From the NCBI RefSeq assembly GCF_001650735.1, contig NZ_LXVY01000044.1:271298-335297 (forward strand): 64,000 nt of DNA, read 5' to 3'. Source of the DNA: Sphingomonas sp. TDK1 (lineage in GTDB: Bacteria; Pseudomonadota; Alphaproteobacteria; Sphingomonadales; Sphingomonadaceae). The notes under the pieces were generated by a model. It ran no database searches. It was not told the origin of the DNA and saw only the letters and a list, made by a program, of their open reading frames with translations. This document shows positions 51,561 to 59,399 of this stretch, piece by piece; the stretch's first letter is position 1, and each line of letters starts with the position of its first letter. Both the position numbers and the translations under genes were made by a program.

Positions 51561-52358
51561 TTAAGCCCGATTCTGCCGCCTTCCGGCGAAGAAGCGCGCG
51601 GGCGTACTGCCCAACGCCTTCTGGAACATGGTGATGAACGCGTTGACGGACTCATAGCCCAGATCCGCAGCCACGCCTTGCACGGATGCCCCTCCTGCCA
51701 GCTCCCGAAGCGCGATGATCAGATGCAGCTGTTGGCGCCAGCGACCGAAGGTGAGACCGGTTTCGCGGATCATAAGCCGTGACAATGACCGTTCGCCCAA
51801 CGCCACGCGCTTCGCCCATTCCGCCTGTGTAGCGCGGTCCGACGGGTTGGACGTTAGCGCATCGGCAATGGTCCGGATTTTCGGGTTGGTCGAAACCGGC
51901 AGATTGAACCGTTCGTGCGGCATCTCGGCCAATTCATCGAGCAGCACGCGCGCCAGCCGTGCGGCATGGCCGTCCGGCGGATAGCTGGCGCCTTCCTCGG
52001 TCAGTCGATCGATCATCGCGCGGATCATCGGGGATATCGACAACGCGCAGCAATGGTCCGGCAGGCTTGCCACCCCCGGCTCGACGAACAGATAGCTCAG
52101 CCGCGCGTTGAGCGTGGCGCGGGCACTGTGGGGCGTGCCCCCCGGAATCCAGACTCCGCAGTTCGGCGGTACTATCCAGAGCTGGTCGTCCGCGGTGCAA
52201 GTGACCGCGCCATGCAGCGCCAAGATCATCTGCCCCTTGCGGTGCACATGCGCGGGCACCTCTGCGGCATAGTCCGCGAAATCGAGATTGCGGGCAATCG
52301 CAGGCCGGTCGGTCGCGTCAGGATCGAAGGCGGCGATGGCGGGTTGCGGGGACAGCAT
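51561..52358 (-). CDS. AraC-family regulator with cupin sensor, divergent from efflux operon
   Basis: This is a 265-residue regulator. The N-terminal cupin-type sensor has HVHRKGQMILALHGAVTC and VPPNCGVWIPGGTPHSAR; the C-terminal AraC HTH has EWAKRVALGERSLSRLMIRE, TGLTFGRWRQQLHLIIAL and VAADLGYESVNAFITMFQKA, ending GSTPARFF. It is transcribed away from the FUSC operon, with 76 bp between starts containing an 8-bp inverted repeat. It probably senses an aromatic acid or drug and controls the efflux operon. Confidence 0.93.
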   Translation of the reverse strand: MLSPQPAIAAFDPDATDRPAIARNLDFADYAAEVPAHVHRKGQMILALHGAVTCTADDQLWIVPPNCGVWIPGGTPHSARATLNARLSYLFVEPGVASLPDHCCALSISPMIRAMIDRLTEEGASYPPDGHAARLARVLLDELAEMPHERFNLPVSTNPKIRTIADALTSNPSDRATQAEWAKRVALGERSLSRLMIRETGLTFGRWRQQLHLIIALRELAGGASVQGVAADLGYESVNAFITMFQKALGSTPARFFAGRRQNRA

Positions 52359-52402
52359 GCGATTGACCGAATTCAGGGACTGATTGTCAGGATACCGAAT
52401 TT

Positions 52403-52424
52403 ATAACGATCTAAGAATCGTTAT
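52403..52424. promoter_or_regulatory. Inverted repeat in divergent AraC/FUSC promoter
   Basis: ATAACGAT (52403-52410) and ATCGTTAT (52417-52424) are perfect reverse complements separated by CTAAGA. The stretch is unusually A/T-rich for this genome and lies between the divergent starts, so it is a candidate operator overlapping a promoter. Confidence 0.55.
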
Positions 52425-52434
52425 CAACAAGCCG

Positions 52435-54528
52435 ATGGGTATCTGGCTGTTTTACACTTATGGTTGGGTCGGGCCGCGACTGACGCTGCCGCCGATCGGC
52501 ACGTTCCTGCGCGCGCCGGCGCTGCGCGCCGATGCGGAGGCGCTGCTGTTCTCCGCCAAGACCTTCGCGGCGGCGATGCTGGCCTATTATATCGCCCTGC
52601 GCATCGGGCTTCCCCGCCCGTCCTGGGCAATCATCACGGCCTATCTGGTGTCGCAAGGCTCGGCCGGTGCGTCGCTCAGCCGCGGCGTCTACCGCATGGT
52701 GGGCACGCTGATCGGCGCTGCGGCGACGGTGGTAATCCTTCCTACCTTTGTCGCCGAGCCCATCATTTGCAGCCTGGTGCTGGCCGGCTGGATCGGCTTC
52801 TGCCTGTTCCTGTCGCTGCTCGACCGCACGCCGCGCGCCTATGCCTTCGTGCTGGCCGGCTATACCGCCAGCCTGATCGGCTTTCCCGCCGTCGCCGAGC
52901 CGGACGCGATCTTCGACACCGCGCTGGTCCGCGTGCAGGAAATCGGGCTTGGCATTCTCTGTGCTGTGCTGATCCACCGCTTCCTGCTGCCCCGGCCAAT
53001 GACCGGCCAACTCGTGGCCAAGGTGACAGCGACATTGCGCGATGCACGGCGTTTGGCCGGCGACCTACTGCGCGGCGAAACGGACCCGCGACAGCAGGCC
53101 GACCGCCACCGGCTGGCGCTCGATCTGCTCGCCCTGAACGGGCTGGCAATGCATCTCCCCTACGACCCGGCGATCGCCCGCCCACGCCGTGCGACGTTGC
53201 GGCACCTCCACGATCGGCTGGCGCGGCTGCTCCCGCTGGCGACCGAGATCGAGGCGCGGCTGGCGGCGATTCACGACGACGAAGCGTTGGCGGCGCTGCG
53301 GCACGACATCGGCCAGTGGATCGACGCGGCGCCCTCGTCCGAGACGGACGCCACCGCGCCCCATCTGATCGACCGGGCGAATCAGCTGCGAGCAGAAACC
53401 TATGCCGAACCGGCGCAAGGGGGACAGCTGCTCGCCGGCAATCTCGCCGGCCACCTCGCTGAACTGGTCAGGCTGCTCCACGAGGGCGACCTGCTCGGGC
53501 GCGAAGTCGCGAACGCCCGCCCGGCCCGAAATCGAGCATCGCGGTTCGGTGGCATGCCGGCAACGGGCTATGTCCATCACCGCGACCCGCTTATGGCGGC
53601 ACGTGCCGCGATCGGTGCAACCCTCGGCATCCTTGCCGGCTGCCTTCTATGGATCTGGTCGGCCTGGCCGGACGGTGGGCTGGCAGTATCGGTGCTCGGC
53701 GTTACCTGCGCGCTGTTCGGCAATGTCGACGCGCCTGCGCCGAATGTGCGCAAATACATGCTGGGCTCGCTCTACGGTGTGGTGCTGAGCCTGGCCTACA
53801 GCTTCATCATCCTGCCGCGCGTCACCGACTTCCCGATGCTGGTCGTCGTGCTCGCCCCCGCGTTTCTGTGGGGCGGCTCACTGCAGCCCCGGCCGGCCAC
53901 GGCCTATATGGCGCTGGGCATCACGCTGACGATCCCGATCCTCTCCGGGTTGGGTGCACAGTATAGCGCCGATTTCGCCGATGCCCTCAACGGCAGCGTG
54001 GCGCTGTTCGTGGCAACCGGGTTCGGGGCCGCAAGCATGACCCTGCTCCAGACCGTGCCTGCCGATGCGGCGATCGACCGCCTGCTGTGGCTGAGCCGCC
54101 GCGACGTCGCCCGACGCGCGCGCGGCCACGGCCCGGCCGAGGCCGGCTGGACGAGCCTGATGGTGGATCGCACCGCGCTGCAACTGCCGCGGCTTGCCGC
54201 GTCGACGCGCCTTCGCGCCGACACACTAGATGCGATGCTCCGCTATCTTCGCATCGGGCATGCGGTTGCCCGGCTGCATCGCGCGCTGGTCCCTGCCTCT
54301 GACGCGATCGACCGACACGCACGGCAACTGCTCGGGGCGCTCGCCGAAGGACTGGCAAACAGCCGCGATGATAATGCCGACGCGGTGGCGGCGTTGCACC
54401 AGCGCCTCGAAACACTGATCGCTCGCGTCGCGGCCGATGCGGACGAAGGCAGGTTGCGGCTGCTCGATCCGCTGCTCGACCTCCGCTTTGCGCTGGCGGC
54501 CACAACCGATCCGCAGCGCGCGGCATGA
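52435..54528 (+). CDS. FUSC-family inner-membrane efflux protein (AaeB-like)
   Basis: This is a 697-residue protein of the aromatic-acid exporter/FUSC family. It has two blocks of about five or six helices (first with LPRPSWAIITAYLVSQGSAG, second with KYMLGSLYGVVLSLAYSFII and GGSLQPRPATAYMALGITLT), each followed by a cytoplasmic helical domain. It should form the inner-membrane part of a tripartite pump with the next three genes. The start is ATG 52435; a TTG at 52384 in frame is less likely. Its stop overlaps the DUF1656 gene as ATGA. Confidence 0.93.
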   Translation: MGIWLFYTYGWVGPRLTLPPIGTFLRAPALRADAEALLFSAKTFAAAMLAYYIALRIGLPRPSWAIITAYLVSQGSAGASLSRGVYRMVGTLIGAAATVVILPTFVAEPIICSLVLAGWIGFCLFLSLLDRTPRAYAFVLAGYTASLIGFPAVAEPDAIFDTALVRVQEIGLGILCAVLIHRFLLPRPMTGQLVAKVTATLRDARRLAGDLLRGETDPRQQADRHRLALDLLALNGLAMHLPYDPAIARPRRATLRHLHDRLARLLPLATEIEARLAAIHDDEALAALRHDIGQWIDAAPSSETDATAPHLIDRANQLRAETYAEPAQGGQLLAGNLAGHLAELVRLLHEGDLLGREVANARPARNRASRFGGMPATGYVHHRDPLMAARAAIGATLGILAGCLLWIWSAWPDGGLAVSVLGVTCALFGNVDAPAPNVRKYMLGSLYGVVLSLAYSFIILPRVTDFPMLVVVLAPAFLWGGSLQPRPATAYMALGITLTIPILSGLGAQYSADFADALNGSVALFVATGFGAASMTLLQTVPADAAIDRLLWLSRRDVARRARGHGPAEAGWTSLMVDRTALQLPRLAASTRLRADTLDAMLRYLRIGHAVARLHRALVPASDAIDRHARQLLGALAEGLANSRDDNADAVAALHQRLETLIARVAADADEGRLRLLDPLLDLRFALAATTDPQRAA

Positions 54529-54722
54529 TCCCCGACCTCGACATCGCGGGCGTGCTGGTGCCGGGACTGCTGGCGCTCGCCTGCCTTGCCCTTATCGCGA
54601 CAGTGCTCCTGCTGCGGCTCTTCGCCGTCACCGGCCTGTCGCGCCGCCTCGCCTTGCCGGCGCTCACCGAGCTCGCCGTGTTCCTCCTCCTCTACGGCCT
54701 GCTCCTGCGGGCCTGCCTGTGA
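54525..54722 (+). CDS. DUF1656 membrane protein (AaeX-like)
   Basis: This is a 65-residue protein with two hydrophobic helices (VLVPGLLALACLALIATVLL and LTELAVFLLLYGLLLRACL) separated by a basic loop. It matches the DUF1656/AaeX family in length and position, always between a FUSC gene and an HlyD gene. The function is unproven but it is probably a small pump subunit. It overlaps the FUSC gene by 4 nt. Confidence 0.92.
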   Translation: MIPDLDIAGVLVPGLLALACLALIATVLLLRLFAVTGLSRRLALPALTELAVFLLLYGLLLRACL

Positions 54723-54735
54723 CCGGAACCCTGTT

Positions 54736-55632
54736 ATGAAGTCCATTCTCTCCGTCCTAGCGCGCTACGGCATCACGCTTGCCGTCGTCGCTATTACCGC
54801 GCTGGTCGCCTGGCAGCTCTGGGACCGGCTCCAGCAGACGCCCTGGACGCGCGACGGCCGCATCCGCGCGGATGTCGTTCGCGTCTCGACCGATGTCGGT
54901 GGACTGGTGACGCAGGTAATGGTCCGCGACAATGAGACCGTCCGGCCCGGTCAACTCCTGATCGTGCTCGACCGGCCGCGCCTCGCCGCCACGATCGAGC
55001 GCGCGGATGCCGCCATTGCCGAGGCGCGAGCGCAGCTCGAACAGGCGCGTAAGGAGGCGCGCCGCGACGTGGCGTTGGGCGACCTCGTCGCGACCGAAGC
55101 GCGCGAACAGAGCGCTGCCAGGGTCCGGACCTCGGAGGCCGCGCTGACCCGCGCCATCGCCGACCGCAATGTCGCCAAGGTCGATATCGAGCGGACCGAG
55201 ATCCGCGCCACCGTGGCGGGCATCGTCACCAACCTAGACATCCACCCCGGCGACTATCTTGCCGCCGGCACGCAGGCGATGGCGTTGGTCGACACGGCCT
55301 CGCTTCGGGTCGAGGGCTATTTCGAAGAGACCAAGCTGCGCCGGGTGGCGATCGGCGACCGCGCGCGCGTCCGTTTGATGGGAGAGGATGGCGAGATCGC
55401 CGGACATGTCGAGAGCATCGCCGCCGCGATCGCCGACGATCAGCGCGACGATACCGGCAATCTGCTGCCGAAAGTCGCGCCGACCTTTTCCTGGGTTCAG
55501 CTTGCCCAGCGCATTCCCGTTCGCGTGCATATCGACCGGGTGCCTGCCGGCACACGCTTGATCGCGGGACGCACGGCGACGGTGGAGCTTCTTCCCGCCG
55601 TCGCGGCGCCGGTAGGAGGGCGGCGGTCGTGA
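54736..55632 (+). CDS. HlyD/EmrA-family membrane fusion protein
   Basis: This is a 298-residue periplasmic adaptor. An N-terminal helix anchor (YGITLAVVAITALVAWQLWD) is followed by the lipoyl half-motif DVGGLVTQVMVRDNETVRPG, a helical hairpin with Ala/Glu/Arg repeats, the second lipoyl half (IRATVAGIVTNLDIHPGDYL) and a beta-barrel with GYFEETKLRRVAIGDRARVR. The family is AaeA/EmrA-like. It links the FUSC protein to the outer-membrane channel. Its stop overlaps the next gene's GTG start (GTGA). Confidence 0.94.
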   Translation: MKSILSVLARYGITLAVVAITALVAWQLWDRLQQTPWTRDGRIRADVVRVSTDVGGLVTQVMVRDNETVRPGQLLIVLDRPRLAATIERADAAIAEARAQLEQARKEARRDVALGDLVATEAREQSAARVRTSEAALTRAIADRNVAKVDIERTEIRATVAGIVTNLDIHPGDYLAAGTQAMALVDTASLRVEGYFEETKLRRVAIGDRARVRLMGEDGEIAGHVESIAAAIADDQRDDTGNLLPKVAPTFSWVQLAQRIPVRVHIDRVPAGTRLIAGRTATVELLPAVAAPVGGRRS

Positions 55633-57026
55633 AGCGTGTCTTCACCGCCCTCCCCGCCCTGCTCCTCGCCGGCTGTGTCGCCGGGCCGGACTATCGCATT
55701 CCCCCGGCCGCAATCGTCAACCGACCCGAAGCGGCGGCACCGTTCCTGGGAAGCAAGGATATGAGCGTATCGCAGGCCGCGTTGCCGCCGCGCTGGTGGC
55801 GGCTCTACGGCGATCCCCGGCTCGACGGCTATGTCGAGGAGGCGCTGGCCGCCAACACCGATCTGCGCGCTGCCGACGCGAATCTCCGCCGCGCGAGCGC
55901 GATCGTTCGCGAAGCCGCCGCCGCACGGACCGTCAGCACCGGCCTGAGCGGCCAGGCGTCGGGCGGTCGGATCGGCGGCCCCACTGCCGCCCTGCCGGCG
56001 CCTTTCAGCTATGCGCTCGGCTTCGATGCCAGCTACCCGCTCGATCTCGCGGGCGGTATCCGGCGCGGGATCGAGGCCGCTACGGCGCAAGCAGAGGCGG
56101 CGGTGGCGGCGCGCGATCAGGTGCGCGTTGTGGTCGCGGCAGCCATTGCCCGGAATTATGCACGGGTCTGCACCGATGGCGTGGCCCTGGCAGCGGCGCG
56201 CCGGGTGGCCGCGATCCAGCGCGCGACCTTGGCGGTGGCGGTGCGCACGGCGCGTGGGGGACGCGGCACGCGCTTCGACATCGACCGGGCACGCGCCGCC
56301 GCCTTCGCCAGTGAGGCAGCCCTTCCGGACATCCTTGCGGACCGAAAGGCAGCGTTGTTCGAACTGGCCGCGCTGATGGGCCGGACGCCCTCCGACTATC
56401 CACGCGAGCTCGAGGCCTGCGCTGCGATCCCGGCGCTGGCGCGGCCGATCCCGGTCGGGGACGGTGCGATGCTGCTCCGGCGTCGCCCGGACGTGCGAGG
56501 GGCCGAGCGCGTGCTCGCGGTCACCACTGCGGGCATCGGCATCGCGGAGGCCGAACTCTACCCGAAGGTCAGCATCGGTGGATCGACAGGCACCGCTGCT
56601 TCGGTAGGCCGCGCTTTGGGATCGACTTCGTTCGGGTTCAGCCTCGGCCCGCTCGTGTCGTGGTCGTTCCCGAACAGGAAAGCGGTCCGTGCCCGGATCG
56701 ATCAGGCCGGTGCCGATGCCGACGCTGCGCTCGCGGGCTTCGATGGCACCGTGCTGACCGCGCTGCAGCAGACCGAGACGGCGCTATCGGCATATGCGCG
56801 GGCGACGGACCGGCTGCGGGATCTGGAGCGGGCGGAAGGCGCCGCCGCCCATGCCAGCCGTGATGCCGAAAGGCTCCAGCGGTTCGGCCGCACGCCCTTC
56901 CTCGACGTCCTGAACGCACAGGCCCGGTACGCCGATGCCCAGGCTAGCCTGTCCACCGCCCGCGCAACCGTCGTCGATCGACAGATCGACCTTTTCCTGG
57001 CGCTGGGCGGCGGGTGGGAAGAATGA
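55629..57026 (+). CDS. NodT/OprM-family outer-membrane efflux lipoprotein
   Basis: This is a 465-residue TolC-like channel subunit. The signal peptide ends in a lipobox (LPALLLAGC, Cys16), so it is lipid-anchored. Typical features are PRWWRLYGDPRLDGYVEEAL, two repeats of long helical hairpins and the RRRPDVRGAERVLAVTTAGI motif, then LYPKVSIGGSTG. The start is GTG at 55629, overlapping the HlyD stop. It completes a FUSC-DUF1656-HlyD-NodT pump for export of an aromatic acid or drug across both membranes. Confidence 0.94.
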   Translation: MKRVFTALPALLLAGCVAGPDYRIPPAAIVNRPEAAAPFLGSKDMSVSQAALPPRWWRLYGDPRLDGYVEEALAANTDLRAADANLRRASAIVREAAAARTVSTGLSGQASGGRIGGPTAALPAPFSYALGFDASYPLDLAGGIRRGIEAATAQAEAAVAARDQVRVVVAAAIARNYARVCTDGVALAAARRVAAIQRATLAVAVRTARGGRGTRFDIDRARAAAFASEAALPDILADRKAALFELAALMGRTPSDYPRELEACAAIPALARPIPVGDGAMLLRRRPDVRGAERVLAVTTAGIGIAEAELYPKVSIGGSTGTAASVGRALGSTSFGFSLGPLVSWSFPNRKAVRARIDQAGADADAALAGFDGTVLTALQQTETALSAYARATDRLRDLERAEGAAAHASRDAERLQRFGRTPFLDVLNAQARYADAQASLSTARATVVDRQIDLFLALGGGWEE

Positions 57027-57126
57027 CATCTTTATGTATTTGCAACGCCATGTTTGCTCGATGCCATATTTTGGGAAGTGGCCCCCGGCGCGGATCGCCT
57101 AAATCTTGGAAGCGTCGGCCGCTTGG

Positions 57127-57301
57127 TCAGAGGTTGCTTAGCGCAAGACCTGTCTCCGGCTTGACCTCCGGACTGTGCTCGGCGCTCCCGCGCGCGAGCA
57201 GGTCCGCGTCGCTGCCCCAGGCCGCCCGCGCGGTCTTCTGGCTTGGCGTCGCAACATAGGCATCGTGGAAGCCGATTGGGGTTCGAAAGAAATTGAGCTT
57301 A
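57127..57301 (-). pseudogene. Fragment of small conserved hypothetical gene
   Basis: On the minus strand just after the PIN gene, the frame reads KLNFFRTPIGFHDAYVATPS followed by QKTARAAWGSDADLLARGSA. This resembles the N-terminus of a small sphingomonad protein family that usually has Met-Ala-Lys/Arg before the LKVFRTPIGF-type segment. No start codon is present at that place and the frame ends at 57127, earlier than expected. It is best treated as a remnant; the function is unknown. Confidence 0.4.
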
Positions 57302-57853
57302 CGCCCCTCCGATGGCCTCTTGCGCTCGGACGGCAGCCACGAAATCGGGCACGTCGCGCTCCAGCCAGTCGAGCAGTTCGGCACGTCCGGCCGGGGGATT
57401 GCGATACCCGGCCGCCTGCCGATCGAGCGCGGCCAGCATGGCTTCAGGCATGGCCAGGAACCGATCGCACAGAAAGGCGTCCGGCCCGATCGCGCGCAGG
57501 CCGTCGGGCAGCGGGACGAAATCCTTGAGATTCGCGGTGACGATCAGGTCCGCGCCGATCGCAACCGCCGCCGCCGCGACATGCCGATCCTTCGGATCGT
57601 TCGACATCGCACCCTCATGCAGCGCCCAGTCCTCGACGGCCGCGTCCGGGAACGCGGTCGCCATCTGACGCTGCAAGCGCTCGGCGTTCTCCAGCGTGAC
57701 GCGGTGATCCTCGACCAGGTTGCGCGACATCTCATCGAGAATCCGTTCGGACCAATGCGCCCGGAAACACCCCGCCGCTGCCACGCGCAGTAACGTGTCC
57801 CGCAGGATCATGGGGAAAAGCACATTGGCGTCGAGAACCGCAGCCAGAAGCAT
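57299..57853 (-). CDS. PIN-domain nuclease (toxin-like)
   Basis: This is a 184-residue PIN-fold protein. It has the acidic active-site residues in AAVLDANVLFPMILRD (Asp), RILDEMSRNL (Glu) and NDPKDRHVAAAAVAIGADLI (Asp), followed by VTANLKDF. The C-terminal 50 residues are helical. The sequence type is that of PIN toxins that pair with excisionase-like HTH antitoxins, which normally sit directly upstream on the same strand. Here the likely partner is at 58843-59316 on the opposite strand, with a winged-helix-like gene between. It follows that gene by 6 nt and is probably co-transcribed with it. Confidence 0.88.
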   Translation of the reverse strand: MLLAAVLDANVLFPMILRDTLLRVAAAGCFRAHWSERILDEMSRNLVEDHRVTLENAERLQRQMATAFPDAAVEDWALHEGAMSNDPKDRHVAAAAVAIGADLIVTANLKDFVPLPDGLRAIGPDAFLCDRFLAMPEAMLAALDRQAAGYRNPPAGRAELLDWLERDVPDFVAAVRAQEAIGGA

Positions 57854-57859
57854 GACTGT

Positions 57860-58497
57860 CTATTCCTTCGCGGACTTCGCGGTCCGGACCCGTTTCGTCC
57901 TCGGCTGCGCGGCCTCGTCCTCGGCTGCGCTGCGCTTCGCCGCATTGATTTTGGCGTGTTTGCGCGTGACGTCGTTCGCTCCCACGTCGATCGCACGCTC
58001 GAGGAAGGCGCTCATGGTCGCATCCTGCAGCCCGCCGAGACCGGGGGGATCAAAGGGTCCGTTCCCCTGCGCCTGCTTCTTCTCCCACAGGTCGAGCAGC
58101 ACGATGTTGGGATTGGGCAGGAAGGCCAGGCCGAACTTCTGTCCGCCCCTCGGGCGGATCTCCACGAACCCGAAACTCTCCAGCAGCTTCATACGCTCCT
58201 GCCAGCCGCGCACACCGCGCGGGCCGGTAAAGCCGGAGGCATAAGGCAGGTCGATCGGCCGAGCCGGACCAAGCCATTGTCCCAAGTCGCGCAGAACAGG
58301 GCGAAATAGGTGTAGCCCAGCGGCTTCCCCTTGGAGAGCTCGTCGAGCGCCCGCATGAGGAGCGGCATCGTCTTAGGCACGGTCGCGAACCCATGATGCT
58401 TGCCGCGATCCCACAGCCGCTCGGCCGCATCCTCGAAATAGGTGTCGCGCAGCTCGATATCCTTGGAGCGAACTGCTTTCCCCTTCAATGTGGCCAT
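57860..58497 (-). pseudogene. Winged-helix-like gene with one frameshift
   Basis: The first part (ATG 58497) reads MATLKGKAVRSKDIELRDTY to ALFCATWDNGLVRL. After about 58263 the sense continues in another frame with IDLPYASGFTGPRGVRGWQE, RMKLLESFGFVEIRPRGGQK and NPNIVLLDLWEKK, then a basic Lys/Arg-rich tail to 57860. The middle looks like a winged helix; the overall layout resembles plasmid replication-initiator or regulator proteins, but I do not recognise a family. A single missing base would explain the break (expected GGCCGGCCG-like, seen GGCCG). It may be inactive or a sequencing error. Confidence 0.6.
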
Positions 58498-58842
58498 CGC
58501 TTCAATCCTCACTTTGATTTCGTGATCGGATTATCTCATTGATTTCCAGTACAAATAGAGCCATACGCAAGGCATCACGCCGGCTGGCCGACATCGAACC
58601 GGCGTTTCAACCTTAGTAAGCTGACTCATGTGAGTCACGAGGCTTGCAGGCGGTACGCCATATGCGGCGACAGGGGATCAATTTTCTGAGGCTTGCCCGT
58701 GGTTTAGGCGAGGCGGCTATGTACTCCGTGATGCTACAGTGCTAACCTGTGCTGACACGTGCTCCGATGTGCTCCAGTCGTCGACCTGCTCCTCACCTCC
58801 TGTTGGTTGCGTTTGGGTCGTTTGTTCGCCATATTGACCTCC
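58498..58842. promoter_or_regulatory. Divergent promoter region, 345 bp, with phased repeat array
   Basis: This lies between the winged-helix-like gene (minus) and the HTH gene (plus). It contains the GTGCT array at 58721-58778 and an interrupted palindrome (GACTCATGTGAGTC) near 58624. I see no gene. Confidence 0.55.
58721..58778. repeat. 10-bp-phased GTGCT iteron-like array
   Basis: GTGCT starts at 58739, 58749, 58759 and 58769, exactly 10 bp apart: GTGCTAACCT, GTGCTGACAC, GTGCTCCGAT, GTGCTCCAGT. Related GTACT and ATGCT lie at 58721 and 58731. One helical turn between units places all copies on one face of the DNA, as for cooperative binding of a small HTH protein. The array ends about 65 bp before the HTH gene start. 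Confidence 0.75.
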
Positions 58843-59316
58843 ATGGCAGATGTCCGAACCTCCGAGTCCCGCAAGGGTCGCAAATCGGTTGCCCATGGCG
58901 AACGGACAGTGGTGACGCACCTAGCGGGCATGTTCGCGACCGGGAGCAAGGGCAAGGCGCGCACCACGGTGCATGTCATCGACGCGACTGGGCGTCAGCT
59001 CGAACTGCCAGCGTCGCTCGCGGACGTCATGGCGCGCGCCGCTACACTCATGGCGGAAGGCCGGCAGGTATCGGTGGTTGCCGACGACGAGATGCTGACG
59101 ACGCAGGCAGCGGCCGAGCGACTTAACGTCTCCCGACAATATGTCGTACGCCTGGTCGATGGCGGCACCTTGCCCGGGGTCAAGGTCGGCAGCCATCGCA
59201 GGCTGCGCGCGGCCGATATCGAGGCCTATCGAATCAAGCGTGATGCGACCCGCAATGAGGCGCTCGATCAGCTCGCGGCGCTGAGCGAGGACATGGACGG
59301 CTACCGCCTTCGCTGA
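58843..59316 (+). CDS. Excisionase-type HTH protein, PIN-antitoxin-like
   Basis: This is a 157-residue protein with an N-terminal region that would bind a partner (TTVHVIDATGRQLELPASLA) and a MerR/excisionase HTH with LTTQAAAERLNVSRQYVVRL and GTLPGVKVGSHRRLRAADIE. It ends RNEALDQLAALSEDMDGYRL. This layout matches antitoxins paired with PIN toxins such as the gene at 57299. The start is ATG 58843; an upstream in-frame GTG gives a hydrophobic extension that looks unreal. A GTGCT array lies in its promoter region, suggesting autoregulation. Confidence 0.82.
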   Translation: MADVRTSESRKGRKSVAHGERTVVTHLAGMFATGSKGKARTTVHVIDATGRQLELPASLADVMARAATLMAEGRQVSVVADDEMLTTQAAAERLNVSRQYVVRLVDGGTLPGVKVGSHRRLRAADIEAYRIKRDATRNEALDQLAALSEDMDGYRLR

Positions 59317-59399
59317 CCTTTCACGTCCTCACGCTCGACCGATCGTCATGAATGGACGCGCCTGTCTGTGCTTCGTCCGGTGAAAGAGGGTTTCAAGGC

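Noticed and set aside
58721..58778. CRISPR array
   Set aside because: Units are only 10 bp with no long repeat or spacer structure, and no cas genes are present.
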